Positions 1-9,907 are shown, counted from the first letter of the stretch. The stretch is DNA of 43,204 nucleotides from Flavobacterium sp. CF136 (GCF_000282055.1 NZ_AKJZ01000072.1:1-43204); one strand, 5' to 3'. Numbers and translations are program-made. The notes: generated by a model not told the origin, from the letters alone.

Positions 1-261
1 TTAAAGTACAAAGATGTTTTACTCAAATTTACACTTTTGATTTATTTGTTTTAAATCAAATAAGAGTTTCAATCAATTACAACCAACGAGTTATTTATTT
101 TTTATATGAGACTATTTCTCTCCTTATAATCATATAAAAAAATATTCCCAAATTTATCTTTTCCTTTCCAAAGTGCAAATACTATTTTTTTTAAATAGGA
201 AGCCAACACCTTTATTGAAAAATATTTTACATTTACAATCTACTAAAATGAATGAATCCTA
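1..261. other. AT-rich leader before the sigma factor gene
   Basis: I see no gene here: the frames are closed by many stops on both strands. The stretch is very AT-rich and presumably contains the promoter of the downstream ECF sigma-factor operon. I found no clean TAnnTTTG box, so no promoter is called. Confidence 0.5.
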
Positions 262-777
262 ATGGACGACGATAAAAATAAACTTTGCGAAGAAAGTCAC
301 TTTAATCAATTTTATCTCAAGAATGTGCAATCGGCTACAAACTTTGCCTATTATAAATGTGGCGATAGTGATGCCGCTTTAGATTTAGTTCAGGATGCTT
401 TTACAAAAATATGGGAAAATTGCTCTAAAATCGATTTTAGTAAAGTCAAAACCTATTTACTTACAACAGTAAATAACCTATTTCTGAATACCATAAAGCA
501 CCAGAAGGTTGTTCTGTCTTACGCCAAAGAAACACCTAACCTGGACATTACCAATCAAAACCCTGAATACTTATTAGAAGAAGAAGAGTTCAAACAAAAA
601 CTTCAAAATGCCATTGCTTCTTTAACTGAAGCACAGCGCGAAGTGTTTTTAATGAATCGAATTGATGGAAAAAAATACAAAGAAATTGCCGAGTTACTTG
701 GTATTTCTCAAAAAGCGGTAGAAAAAAGAATGTCCGGCGCATTAAAGACTTTAAAAGCGCAGATCGAAAATATATAA
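262..777 (+). CDS. ECF RNA polymerase sigma factor (FecI-like, Bacteroidota type)
   Basis: This 171-residue protein is an alternative sigma factor that directs RNA polymerase to promoters of surface-signalling targets. Region 2 lies at about residues 15-80; VQDAFTKIWENC marks the core-binding and -10-recognition helices. Region 4 lies at about residues 110-168 with a helix-turn-helix around YKEIAELLGISQKAVEKRM. The length is normal for the family, and no extra C-terminal domain is present. A FecR-type anti-sigma gene follows after 60 bases, and an STN-domain TonB receptor after that. This is the standard order for a sigma/anti-sigma/transducer relay, so the likely target is the receptor operon itself (inference). 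The ATG at 262 is preceded by only weak purine-rich sequence, usual for these organisms. Confidence 0.93.
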   Translation: MDDDKNKLCEESHFNQFYLKNVQSATNFAYYKCGDSDAALDLVQDAFTKIWENCSKIDFSKVKTYLLTTVNNLFLNTIKHQKVVLSYAKETPNLDITNQNPEYLLEEEEFKQKLQNAIASLTEAQREVFLMNRIDGKKYKEIAELLGISQKAVEKRMSGALKTLKAQIENI

Positions 778-837
778 ATAATTGATCCTGGTAGGGAAAT
801 TTAAAACTGAGTTGTCTTACTACTATAGAAGTTCAAA

Positions 838-1752
838 ATGAAAAACGAAAAAGAAATATTAAAATGGTTAAATGGCGAGCTATCAGGTCAGGAAGTTGAG
901 GATTTAAAAAAATCCGAAGGAATAGATACATTCGAAAAAATCGCCCATTACGCTTCACATTTGGAAACTCCAAAAGTAGATGCGCAAGCTGCATTAGCCC
1001 AATTTAAAACCAGAAGCAAATATAAAAAAGAGCCTAAGATAAGAACCTTAAACTTTAAAAGTTTTTATAGGGTTGCAGCAATATTAATTGTGTTATTGAC
1101 CAGTGCCTACTTCTTATTTTATAACACTGCAACCACTTTTGAAACCCAGATTGCCCAAACCAAAACATTCCTCCTTCCTGATGAATCGGAGGTTTTATTG
1201 AATGCCTCTTCAAAAATAACTTTTAATGAAAGAAAATGGGCAGATCAAAGAGACCTGACTTTAGAAGGAGAAGCCTATTTTCAGGTAAAAAAAGGAAAAA
1301 CTTTTAGTGTAAAAACAACCGACGGTGTAGTTAAGGTATTAGGAACTCATTTTAATGTAAAACAACGCAAAAACTATTTCGAAGTAAGTTGTTTCGAAGG
1401 TTTGGTAAGCGTAACGCATAATCAGAAAACAATAAAATTACCACCGGGAAAAACATTCAGGCTCATCAATAATCAAATTGAAGCTGTTCCTGATTTCAAT
1501 GCTCAGAATCCTTCCTGGCTACAGCAGGAATCGAGTTTTGACCGCATTCCTTTAGATCAGGTCATAGCAGAATTCGAACGACAATATGACCTGAAAATTA
1601 AAACCGACGGCATTGACACTTCCAAATTATTTACGGGAAGCTTTACCCATACCGATAAAAATATAGCATTGGAAGCGATTACTATTCCACTTAAACTTAG
1701 TTACAGAATAGAAGGCAAAACTGTTATATTTTACAACTATGGAGTACAATAA
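838..1752 (+). CDS. FecR-family anti-sigma factor
   Basis: This 304-residue inner-membrane regulator should hold the upstream sigma factor inactive until the outer-membrane receptor signals. A short cytoplasmic N-terminal segment (residues 1-75) is followed by a single membrane helix at about residues 77-97 (VAAILIVLLTSAYFLFY). A periplasmic FecR beta domain follows (about 105-205, including LEGEAYFQVKKGKTFSVKT). A C-terminal domain of the DUF4974 type (about 228-300) resembles an STN fold and is thought to contact the receptor's STN domain. The 3' end overlaps the next gene by 14 bases, which suggests translational coupling. The role is assigned from family knowledge and gene order. Confidence 0.92.
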   Translation: MKNEKEILKWLNGELSGQEVEDLKKSEGIDTFEKIAHYASHLETPKVDAQAALAQFKTRSKYKKEPKIRTLNFKSFYRVAAILIVLLTSAYFLFYNTATTFETQIAQTKTFLLPDESEVLLNASSKITFNERKWADQRDLTLEGEAYFQVKKGKTFSVKTTDGVVKVLGTHFNVKQRKNYFEVSCFEGLVSVTHNQKTIKLPPGKTFRLINNQIEAVPDFNAQNPSWLQQESSFDRIPLDQVIAEFERQYDLKIKTDGIDTSKLFTGSFTHTDKNIALEAITIPLKLSYRIEGKTVIFYNYGVQ

Positions 1753-4270
1753 ATGGATACTTTATTTACTGTTAGGCATAGGAAGTCTAAGTTATGGCCA
1801 AAAAGGAAATAATAAAATTCCCCTAACCCAAATTATAACCGCAATCGAGCAGCAGTTTGACGTAAAATTCTCGTATGCAGTTGAAGATGTTTCCACTATT
1901 GCAATCGAAAAACCGGCAACAACACTTACACTGCAAGAAACTATTGACTACCTGAACTCTAAGGTCCTTTTAAATTTTAAAGCTTTAAACGACCGCTATG
2001 TAACCGTTTCTGTTCTTGATAAAACTATTCCTGTTTGTGGTTTTGTGTGTTCTGATGATGGTAAAATCCCTTTAGACGGAGCTAATATAACTGTTGACGA
2101 GCGAAAAGTGATGACCAATAAAAAAGGAATTTTCAGTATCGCTAATGTTCCGGTCAATAGTATAATTTCCATTTCTTATTTGGGCTATGAGCCAAAACAA
2201 TTTACGGCTAATGAATTATTTGCTGCACAAAACACCTGCAAAGAGATACTGCTTAAAACAAGTAATGAAGAGCTCAATCAGATATTAATAAAGGTGTATT
2301 TAACTCCCGGTTTACAAAAATACCTGGATGGAAGTACTGTTTTAAACACAAAGAAATTCGGAATCTTACCAGGATTAATTGAGCCCGATGTCCTGCAGTC
2401 AGTCCAAACCTTACCCGGAGTGGAGAGCACAAATGAAAGTATCGCCAACATCAATGTCCGTGGCGGTACAAACGACCAGAACCTAATGATCTGGGACAAT
2501 ATAAAAATGTATCATTCGGGCCATTTCTTCGGGCTCATATCCGCTTATAATCCCAATATAACCAATAAGGTAATCGTTACCAAAAACGGAACCAGTGCGG
2601 AGTATAGCGAAGGTGTTTCCAGTACTATTAATATGTTTACCAATGATAAAATAAATAATACTTTTTCGGGTGGTGCAGGTATAAATCTAATTAATTCCGA
2701 TGCTTTTTTGTCTGTTCCAATAGCTAAAAATGTGCAAATCGATATCTCAGGAAGGCGTTCCATAACCGATCTTTTCAATACACCTACATTTACCAACTAT
2801 TATAAAAGAAGTTTTCAGGATAGCGAAATTAACGCAGACAGCCATCAAAACAACATCAATTCTGACTTTTACTTTTATGATTATACTGCCAAAATACTTT
2901 TTGATCTCAACGAGAAACACCAATTCAGGGCCAATATTATAGGTATAAATAATGCTTTGAATTATACCGAGTACAGCCCAGGAGGTTCCAATACTGCTGA
3001 AACTAAATCCAGTGTGCTCTCGCAAAAAAATATTGGGTATGGCGGTAATTGGAAAGCACAATGGAATTCTAAATTCAGCACGTACTTTATTACCTATTTT
3101 TCTAAATACAATATCGATGCTACCGATTACAGAGTAGAAACTGATCAACGACAAACAGAGGCAAATGAAGTTATAGAAACAGGGACAAAACTAAACGCTA
3201 ATTACAAAGCTACGCCCTATTTAAACTTTCTGGCAGGATATCAGTTCAACGAAACAGGAATGCTCAATCAGACTACCGTCAGTGCTCCGTTCTACACAAG
3301 CACTAAAAAAGATGTACTGCGCAATCATGCATTATTTACAGAAGCTGAATACCATAAAAACAATACCTATTTGAGAATTGGTGTGCGGTTGAATTATTTT
3401 CAGAAGTTTCAAAAATTACTGGCAGAGCCCCGCATAAATATCAGACAACAATTAACCAATCAGTTTGCCCTAAAAATAGAAGGGGAATTCAAGAACCAAA
3501 CCACAACTCAGATTATTGATTTTGAAGATGATTTCCTTGGAGTGGAAAAAAGACGCTGGGTACTGGTAAACAATAAAAATATCCCAATTGCAACTAGCAG
3601 ACAGGCTTCTTTTGGTGCTGAATTCAATACAGATAAACTAAATATTGACCTCACCGGTTTTTATAAAATAGTAGATGGAATTACAGCTTCAAATCAGGGC
3701 TTTTATAATAATTTTCAATATAAAGATGCACATGGAAGTTATACAGCAAAAGGAGTTGAATTTATGATAAATAAATCTGCAGGCAAATACAGCACCTGGC
3801 TAAGTTATACTTTCAGTATTAATAATTATGAGTTTGACAGCTTTGTACCTTCTGCTTTTCCCAACAATGCAGATATAAGACATTCCGTCTCTTTGGGATT
3901 TAATTATGATATTGTCAAAAATTTCAAATGCTCAGTTGGAGGAATGTGGAGAAATGGACAACCTTACACTACTCCTGTCGAAGGAAATGAAACAGTTAAA
4001 AACGGCAATAATACGATGGTAAATTATGATGCTCCAAATAGTAAGAACCTCAACGATTTTATGCGTCTGGATGCTTCTCTTAGTTATCAGTTTCATTTTT
4101 CAACTGCAGTAAAAGGAATTCTTCGTGCCGGCGTAATTAATCTAACGAATAAGGATAATATCATTAATCGTTATTACAAAGTAGACCCTAATGATTCCAG
4201 CAATACTATCCAGGTAAATAATAAATCGCTTGGCATGACGCCTAATGTGAGTTTCAGGGTGAGTTTTTAG
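1739..4270 (+). CDS. TonB-dependent outer-membrane receptor with N-terminal STN signalling domain
   Basis: This 843-residue FecA-like transducer would import a substrate and report occupancy to the FecR protein. A signal peptide covers residues 1-20 (cleavage near SYGQ). An STN (secretin/TonB short N-terminal) domain follows at about 27-93 (IPLTQIITAIEQQFDVKFSY). A carboxypeptidase-D regulatory-like domain lies at about 98-155 and a plug at about 210-300 (INVRGGTNDQNLMIWD). The rest is a beta-barrel ending in an aromatic residue (SFRVSF), as outer-membrane proteins do. The substrate cannot be read from the sequence: no SusD partner follows, so siderophore, metal complex or small oligomer are all possible. 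The start overlaps the fecR-like gene by 14 bases. Confidence 0.92.
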   Translation: MEYNKWILYLLLGIGSLSYGQKGNNKIPLTQIITAIEQQFDVKFSYAVEDVSTIAIEKPATTLTLQETIDYLNSKVLLNFKALNDRYVTVSVLDKTIPVCGFVCSDDGKIPLDGANITVDERKVMTNKKGIFSIANVPVNSIISISYLGYEPKQFTANELFAAQNTCKEILLKTSNEELNQILIKVYLTPGLQKYLDGSTVLNTKKFGILPGLIEPDVLQSVQTLPGVESTNESIANINVRGGTNDQNLMIWDNIKMYHSGHFFGLISAYNPNITNKVIVTKNGTSAEYSEGVSSTINMFTNDKINNTFSGGAGINLINSDAFLSVPIAKNVQIDISGRRSITDLFNTPTFTNYYKRSFQDSEINADSHQNNINSDFYFYDYTAKILFDLNEKHQFRANIIGINNALNYTEYSPGGSNTAETKSSVLSQKNIGYGGNWKAQWNSKFSTYFITYFSKYNIDATDYRVETDQRQTEANEVIETGTKLNANYKATPYLNFLAGYQFNETGMLNQTTVSAPFYTSTKKDVLRNHALFTEAEYHKNNTYLRIGVRLNYFQKFQKLLAEPRINIRQQLTNQFALKIEGEFKNQTTTQIIDFEDDFLGVEKRRWVLVNNKNIPIATSRQASFGAEFNTDKLNIDLTGFYKIVDGITASNQGFYNNFQYKDAHGSYTAKGVEFMINKSAGKYSTWLSYTFSINNYEFDSFVPSAFPNNADIRHSVSLGFNYDIVKNFKCSVGGMWRNGQPYTTPVEGNETVKNGNNTMVNYDAPNSKNLNDFMRLDASLSYQFHFSTAVKGILRAGVINLTNKDNIINRYYKVDPNDSSNTIQVNNKSLGMTPNVSFRVSF

Positions 4271-4660
4271 CCCTTATCAGCATTAAATCTCAAAAAAGAA
4301 GATTTTGTGATGCTCCGTTTTGAAACAACTATACAGATTCATTCATTGAACACTCGTGTATCAGACTGCAGGATTTCATATATGAGTGGAATATATAAAC
4401 AAATTTCAGGATGAGGGAATTGTTATTGACAAGAAAAGACGTGTTTCAGTATTTGCATTGGATTTTATATGGGGATTTCAACTTACTTTTAAGCTTAAAA
4501 AAATTATATATCCCGTTTTAATAGCGGGTTTGAATGTGAGCTTAATGGTACAAAATCTGAGCCTTTTACCGGAAGATTTGAAATTATTAGCCGACTTTAC
4601 TGTTTTGAAATGTAAAGCTATTGCTGCTTGTTCGATAGTTAAAAATAGTATCAGATAAAT
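4271..4660. other. Convergent intergenic region, no confident gene
   Basis: This gap separates the end of the receptor gene (+) from the end of the LytTR regulator gene (-). An open frame at 4386-4658 (+, 90 codons) exists, but its product matches nothing I recognise and it sits between two converging 3' ends. A short CCCG/CGGG stem (4512-4528), with a T-rich stretch beyond it on the minus strand, could end the regulator transcript. It is too short to call firmly. Confidence 0.4.
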
Positions 4661-5362
4661 TCAGATCAGTTTATGTCTGATTTCCTTATATTTCGAACGG
4701 CCCACTGGCAGTACTTCGGCATTTTTAAGTAACATACTGTATTTGCCCCCAGCTTCTACAACAAGTTTGTCTGCCTCATGCCAACAAAGAATAAAGGATT
4801 TATGTATTCGTTCGAATGTTGACGGAAGCAATTTTTCTAACGACTCTAAAGATTTATCATGCAGTTCTATACGGCCATCTGATAAATGCAATTCGGTATA
4901 AATTCCGGCACCTTTAATATACCTTATATCCTTAATACTTATCAGCCTAATTGCCTTTGCTTTTTTTACCGCTAAAAACTGAATATCCTTGCCAGATTGT
5001 TTTCCTTTTCCTGGTGTTGTAAAACGCATAAAAGCTTGTGCCAGCCTGCTCTCATCAAACGGTTTGGGTACAAAATCCAGCACTCCATAAGCGAATGCAG
5101 TAATTGCTTTTTCAGTATAAGCCGAAATAATGATGGTTTGAAAAGACTTCGCTACAAAAGCTTTCAGGATATCAAATCCATCTTCGCCGTTCAAATTCAA
5201 ATCCAGCAACATCAGGTCGATCGGTTGCTGATCGATAGTGTTTAGCCCATTTTCAAGCGAATCACAAAGCAAAATCTGCACATCTTTATCAAAGAAATTT
5301 CGAGTCATTCTTTCTATGCGCTTGGCAATCCGGGCCTCGTCTTCAATAATCAGAATCTTCAT
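4661..5362 (-). CDS. LytTR-family response regulator
   Basis: This 233-residue transcription factor is activated by phosphotransfer from the adjacent kinase. The receiver domain (1-115) has the acidic pair E7/D8, phospho-acceptor D54 in LMLLDLNL, switch S80 and conserved K100 in FVPKPF. The C-terminal LytTR DNA-binding domain (about 128-233) shows IRYIKGAGIYTELHLSDG and ends with LPVGRSKYKEIR, typical of the family. LytTR proteins bind direct repeats through a beta-fold rather than a helix-turn-helix. The gene overlaps the kinase gene by 4 bases (ATGA), so the two are translationally coupled and form one two-component system. The TonB-type gene transcribed away from the pair is a plausible target (inference). 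Confidence 0.93.
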   Translation of the reverse strand: MKILIIEDEARIAKRIERMTRNFFDKDVQILLCDSLENGLNTIDQQPIDLMLLDLNLNGEDGFDILKAFVAKSFQTIIISAYTEKAITAFAYGVLDFVPKPFDESRLAQAFMRFTTPGKGKQSGKDIQFLAVKKAKAIRLISIKDIRYIKGAGIYTELHLSDGRIELHDKSLESLEKLLPSTFERIHKSFILCWHEADKLVVEAGGKYSMLLKNAEVLPVGRSKYKEIRHKLI

Positions 5363-7008
5363 CTTTTATCAAAAATTTTAATAGTTGTCAACCAGCCTTC
5401 TTCTACCGCATGAGAGTCAAAAGACCAATTGTTACCGTAACTTTCATTTAATCTCGCTTTTATGTATTTGAAGCCTGTTCCATTACTGCTGTCTTTCTTT
5501 GCCTTTCGGTTTTTGGCCAATGTCAGTACAGTATATTGTTTATAGCTGTCTTCTTTAGTAAAACTTAAACAGAAACAGATGCATCCTTGCTTTGGCGGCA
5601 TACTGTGTGTAATTCCGTTTTCTATAATGGTATGAACAATTGCAGGTGGAATATTTTCATTTTCATCAATACTCTCTTCCTTCCAATCATAACAAACCTC
5701 TTTACGGAAAGACATTACCTGAAGATGTTTTTGGCATAATTCTATCTCTTGTCTGATCGGGATAAGCGCATCTTCAGAAATGCTGTTCATAATATCAAAC
5801 TCATCGGCCAATGCGCGAATAAACACAACGCCTTGCTGCGGTGACTCTTCGACCCAATCAATCAATGAAGTCAGCGTATTACGAAGGAAATGGGGTTGGA
5901 TATTTTTCTTAATTAATTCTAACTGCAGCCTTGAGGAAAGCAATAATGAGGCATTGTGAGCTTCTTCGATAGCTTTGGTTCTAATTGTATGAAGATAAAG
6001 CATTGAAAGTACAATGATTGTAAAAGCGATAAACAACCCAAAATCATAAAACATAAAATAATTAACAGCCGCACTTGCAAATAAACCGACTACAACAATC
6101 AGCCCTCCCTTAATTTTTCGGGCAGCTGCATTACTGGCGATCACCATAGACGTAAGCCACATCACATCGCTAAAGAGTATGGCGGTAAGATCATAATGAT
6201 TATAATTTAATATATATATTGCGATAAGACTGGTAAATAAAAGAAATAAAAACAATCGCTTTTTTTCGAAGTCAAACTGCAACATGAAATACCAGGGAAC
6301 CAGTATTGAAATAGCAAAGGTAAGCCAGCCCACGATCTTCATACGGATATAAAATTGGGTATAAGGAATGTCTATATAAAATTTGACATATTCTATTATT
6401 AACAAGCAGAAGAAAAGCAGACAAATTATTCCAAAAAGTAAAACTGTTGTTTCTTTACGAGTACTATTTATATACAGAAAAAAATAATAAATAGACGCAA
6501 TCAGAAAAGCTCCCGCCATGAGGTTCATATAAGACATCACAATAAGCGGTGCACGATGAAGTCTTAAAAAGCTTTCAAGTTTTACATCAATTCCGCGTTT
6601 TACCTCTTGTAATTCCAATTGAGTTCCAACCAGCGTGACAACGTGTTTGCCAATATTAGCTAATTTTTCGGGTATTTGATAGTAAGTTGTTTCTGTTCCA
6701 GGTATTTCGGCCTGCCCCGATTTGGCCATTTTACCATTGCTTCCTACCAAAACATTATCCCAGTAAACATCAAAAGCACCAAAAGCATTAACCTGTAAAC
6801 CCAATGGTGTTGAAGTGTTTTCGCGCTTAAACAGTTCTACTTCTATATTAACCTTAAAGACAGAATCTTCAGATTCGCCCAGATAATCGTGATGATCATT
6901 ATCATCATCAGTATAATAGGTTACATCCGATTTCACATACTCATTATACTGTTTACATGAGGTAAACATGAGCAGTAAAAAAGCGGTAAAAAAGAAAAAT
7001 CGATACAT
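5359..7008 (-). CDS. Sensor histidine kinase with 7TM (DISM-type) module, LytS-like
   Basis: I chose the ATG ending at 7008, which gives 549 residues. It begins with the lipoprotein-like signal MYRFFFFTAFLLLMFTSC, with a lipobox ending at Cys18. The frame stays open upstream to 7074, but that extension would place charged residues before the signal. An extracytoplasmic beta-rich domain (about 25-150) is followed by seven membrane helices (about 155-350), the 7TMR-DISM arrangement. The kinase core then shows the phospho-accepting His in IQPHFLRNTL. The ATPase has an N-box-like ENGITHS and a G-box GTGFKYIKARL. The usual DNG motif is degenerate, as in some LytS-class kinases. Its 3' end overlaps the response regulator gene. 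Confidence 0.9.
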   Translation of the reverse strand: MYRFFFFTAFLLLMFTSCKQYNEYVKSDVTYYTDDDNDHHDYLGESEDSVFKVNIEVELFKRENTSTPLGLQVNAFGAFDVYWDNVLVGSNGKMAKSGQAEIPGTETTYYQIPEKLANIGKHVVTLVGTQLELQEVKRGIDVKLESFLRLHRAPLIVMSYMNLMAGAFLIASIYYFFLYINSTRKETTVLLFGIICLLFFCLLIIEYVKFYIDIPYTQFYIRMKIVGWLTFAISILVPWYFMLQFDFEKKRLFLFLLFTSLIAIYILNYNHYDLTAILFSDVMWLTSMVIASNAAARKIKGGLIVVVGLFASAAVNYFMFYDFGLFIAFTIIVLSMLYLHTIRTKAIEEAHNASLLLSSRLQLELIKKNIQPHFLRNTLTSLIDWVEESPQQGVVFIRALADEFDIMNSISEDALIPIRQEIELCQKHLQVMSFRKEVCYDWKEESIDENENIPPAIVHTIIENGITHSMPPKQGCICFCLSFTKEDSYKQYTVLTLAKNRKAKKDSSNGTGFKYIKARLNESYGNNWSFDSHAVEEGWLTTIKIFDKR

Positions 7009-7132
7009 GAGATAAAGATAAAATAAATATCGAATAGCGAAATGCATTTCAAAAGCTCTTTGAGCCGTTTGCATGTTTTAAAAGACAGGATTTTATTTTA
7101 TCAACTAATCTTGTACTATAAAACCAATCCTT
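7009..7132. promoter_or_regulatory. Divergent promoter region with 12-bp palindrome
   Basis: This 124-base gap lies between the kinase gene (-) and the receptor gene (+). It holds a perfect palindrome GAAATGCATTTC at 7039-7050. There are also two related words, GCATTTCAAAAG (7044) and GCATGTTTTAAAAG (7071), about 27 bases apart. These could be regulator sites for the divergent pair, but that is inference. No clear -7 box was found. Confidence 0.3.
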
Positions 7133-9511
7133 ATGAAAGCGTTAATAACCTATATTTTGATTTTATTGTTTCCTGTTTTTGTCAACGCACAGCAAACTAC
7201 TGTTTCCGGCAAAGTACAGGACAACACAACTAAAGAAGCATTGCCATATGTCTCAGTCGCAATAAAAGACAACACCCTAAAAACAGTAGCCGCCGGTATT
7301 ACTGATGATCATGGCGTTTTTCGTCTTGAAGAATTACCAATTGGTAAAATGACTATTACTTTCAGCTTTATGGGGTACCAGTCTCTAACCCAACAGTTGG
7401 AAGTGATTTCCGACAGGACAAAAATAGAACTGGAAGTTATTGGTTTGCAGATTGATGCCGTAGAATTGAATGCGGTCGAAATTAGTAGTCAAAAGCCCAA
7501 CATTAGCTTAAAGCTGGATAAAAAGGTTTTTGAAGTTGGTAAAGATGTGCTTTCACAAAATGGCTCTGCCCATGACGTTCTGAATGGCGTTCCGTCTGTT
7601 GCCGTAAGCCCAACCGGAGCGGTAAGTCTTCGGGGCAACAGCAGTGTATTGGTACTGATTAATGGACGTCAGTCCGGTTTAACACAAAGCAATGCTCTTG
7701 ATCAGATTGCTGCCGACCAGATTGAGCGGATAGAAGTGATTACAAACCCTTCATCGAGGTATGACGCATCTGGTTCAGCAGGCATCATCAATATTATATT
7801 AAAGAAAAACAAAAAAAGTGGTTTTAGTGGTCAGGTGCGGTTAGTAGCCGGATCACCCAACGATAGTCGTCTGAATCCAAGCATCAACTATAAATCAGAT
7901 AAGATCAACATCTTTTCTAATTTTAGCATACGCTCATCTGATTATGTAGGTTTGTATACTACGAATCAGTCCACTGTTAATAATGGTACACCAACCTTAA
8001 TGAACCGTATTCAGAACGAGGACCGTCACGACGATGGCAAGTTGCTTTACTTTGGTGCTGATTATTTTATTAGCGAACATCAAACCATTACCGCCGCTTT
8101 TTTAAAAAATGCCACACATGACAATGACAAAACTCATTTACTTTACGATTACAGTCATGACAGCAGCACTGTTCGGGACAGCATTCTGACAAGGGACGGT
8201 AAATCATTGGAAAAACGAGATTACAGCCAATTAGAATTTAATTTCACCCAAACATTTAAACAGGCAGCAAAAAAATGGACTGTTGATATCCAGTATGACT
8301 GGTGGAACAGCGATAAGAACTGGGATCTTTCAACACAGCGTTTATCTCCAAATACATTGGCTTATCCCGGTATTAGAACGAGATCAACAGGCAATAGCAA
8401 GGATTTACTTGTTAAGAGCGATTTTATACAGCCAATTGATAGTGTTTCGGTATTCGAATTTGGAATCAAAACTGAGGTCCGTAAAGTCTCCAGTGATTTT
8501 TTAGCCGAACGGCAGCAAGAGAATAACTGGGTGGTTTACCAGAATATTGATAACCATTTGAATTATGCCGAAACAATTGCCGGCGCTTATACACAATTCA
8601 GTGATAAAGCCGGCCGATTTACTTATATGCTGGGTTTACGTACAGAACTGACCCGAATTTCTATCACAGATATTAAAAACACCTATAACGACAAGAAAAA
8701 TTACGACAAACTGTTTCCTACCGTCAATATGAACTATAAGTTTGATGCCGCAACTTTACAACTAAATTACAGCAAGCGAATTAATCGTCCATCTTTGTAT
8801 GCTTTATATCCCTTTAATGAACTGACCGATTTAAACGCACAATATATTGGCAACCCTGACCTTAATCCTTCTTATTCAGATGTATTTGAACTGGCTTTCC
8901 TTAAAACCTGGAAGAAATTCACCCTTAATCCCTCTATTTATTACCAGCGGGAGAAAGGTTATATTCAGGATTTCACCTATCGTGAGAATGATATATTTTT
9001 TTCAACGCCAATTAACATCGATTATGAAGCACGCAGTGGTATTGAGCTTTCTGCCCTGTATAATCCTATGAAATGGCTGCAGGTAAATGCTGAAATGAAT
9101 TTTTATCGTTTTGAACAAAAAGGAACTTATCAGGAAAAAAACCTTGATTATAGCGGAGAAACCTTTACCGGACGCTTAAGCACGCAGATTAAATTACCCG
9201 CTAAATTCAGTTTTCAGGGTCGTTATAACTTCCGTGGTGTTCAGCACAATGCCCAAACCAGAAACGCTGCATTGCAGTCGCTCGATATTGGCCTGAGCAA
9301 GGTATTATTAAAAGACAAAGCTACTCTTGTGTTTGATGTGACTAATGTTTTCAACTTACGCCAAAACAAGAGCACAACGATTGGCACCAATTACTTATTT
9401 ACTGAAACCAGTATTCCCAACGCCGCCCGATACCGACTCAGTTTTGTTTATCGTTTTAACCTAACCGATCCAAAAGTGATCAGACAAGCCAATAGCGCCA
9501 ATCGCAATTAA
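7133..9511 (+). CDS. TonB-dependent receptor-like outer-membrane beta-barrel protein
   Basis: This 792-residue outer-membrane protein has a signal peptide (residues 1-19, cleavage after VNA). A carboxypeptidase-regulatory-like beta-sandwich follows (about 23-105; TTVSGKVQDNTTKEALPYVS). A plug-like region lies at about 140-225 (VSLRGNSSVLVLINGRQSG, then IIN-IILKKN). The C-terminal barrel of about 550 residues matches the Bacteroidota outer-membrane beta-barrel family rather than classical SusC. It lacks an STN domain and a SusD partner. The gene runs divergently from the two-component system 124 bases away, so it may be under its control. Some members of the family export or sense peptides; the substrate here is unknown. 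Confidence 0.85.
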   Translation: MKALITYILILLFPVFVNAQQTTVSGKVQDNTTKEALPYVSVAIKDNTLKTVAAGITDDHGVFRLEELPIGKMTITFSFMGYQSLTQQLEVISDRTKIELEVIGLQIDAVELNAVEISSQKPNISLKLDKKVFEVGKDVLSQNGSAHDVLNGVPSVAVSPTGAVSLRGNSSVLVLINGRQSGLTQSNALDQIAADQIERIEVITNPSSRYDASGSAGIINIILKKNKKSGFSGQVRLVAGSPNDSRLNPSINYKSDKINIFSNFSIRSSDYVGLYTTNQSTVNNGTPTLMNRIQNEDRHDDGKLLYFGADYFISEHQTITAAFLKNATHDNDKTHLLYDYSHDSSTVRDSILTRDGKSLEKRDYSQLEFNFTQTFKQAAKKWTVDIQYDWWNSDKNWDLSTQRLSPNTLAYPGIRTRSTGNSKDLLVKSDFIQPIDSVSVFEFGIKTEVRKVSSDFLAERQQENNWVVYQNIDNHLNYAETIAGAYTQFSDKAGRFTYMLGLRTELTRISITDIKNTYNDKKNYDKLFPTVNMNYKFDAATLQLNYSKRINRPSLYALYPFNELTDLNAQYIGNPDLNPSYSDVFELAFLKTWKKFTLNPSIYYQREKGYIQDFTYRENDIFFSTPINIDYEARSGIELSALYNPMKWLQVNAEMNFYRFEQKGTYQEKNLDYSGETFTGRLSTQIKLPAKFSFQGRYNFRGVQHNAQTRNAALQSLDIGLSKVLLKDKATLVFDVTNVFNLRQNKSTTIGTNYLFTETSIPNAARYRLSFVYRFNLTDPKVIRQANSANRN

Positions 9512-9891
9512 TACAATACACCTGTTGGGAACCTGAAAATTTAAAAATGTTTCCGGATATCTTGTCTCAATGTGTCTCAAAATCCGCTTCAAATCCAATT
9601 TTGTCTGGCCTCCCCAGATTTATCATACTCATGCTATTTAGTCTCTATACTTTTGACTTGTTTAAATTACAGCAATTTCACCAATGCAAATTTTGATACA
9701 AAAGGTTTAACAGGCTTTCATGCGGGTGAGCTTGCATTTAGTTGATTTGGTTGCCTTTCTCGGAAAACCAATCAAAACTTAAAGATAAAACTTATCCTTA
9801 GATACGACAGACCCTTTCATATGATATTGGTTAATAGCGTGATAACATATTAACCCTGGAATTGGTTCGATACAAAATGATTACTTCATTT

Positions 9892-9900
9892 ACTGGTAGG
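9892..9900 (+). promoter_or_regulatory. ACTGGTAGG word, isolated copy
   Basis: The same 8-base word ACTGGTAG occurs twice in tandem about 350 bases downstream. This copy lies eight bases upstream of the 21-bp palindrome. It could be part of a regulator site for the susC-susD pair. The word alone is short enough to recur by chance. Confidence 0.3.
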
Positions 9901-9907
9901 TTTTTTA

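Noticed and set aside
785..795. CTGGTAGG word in the sigma-fecR gap
   Set aside because: An 8-base word is expected about once in a window of this size; unlike the susC leader copies it is single and partial.
2278..3154. Antisense frames inside the first TonB receptor gene
   Set aside because: Opposite-strand shadows of a clearly coding gene; no start context or family features.
4386..4658. 90-codon frame between receptor and response regulator
   Set aside because: No recognisable domain, placed between converging 3' ends, and codon use looks unlike the neighbours. Could be real but I cannot support it.
9540..9800. Possible decayed gene upstream of susC
   Set aside because: Translations on both strands give short fragments between stops and none matches a family I recognise.
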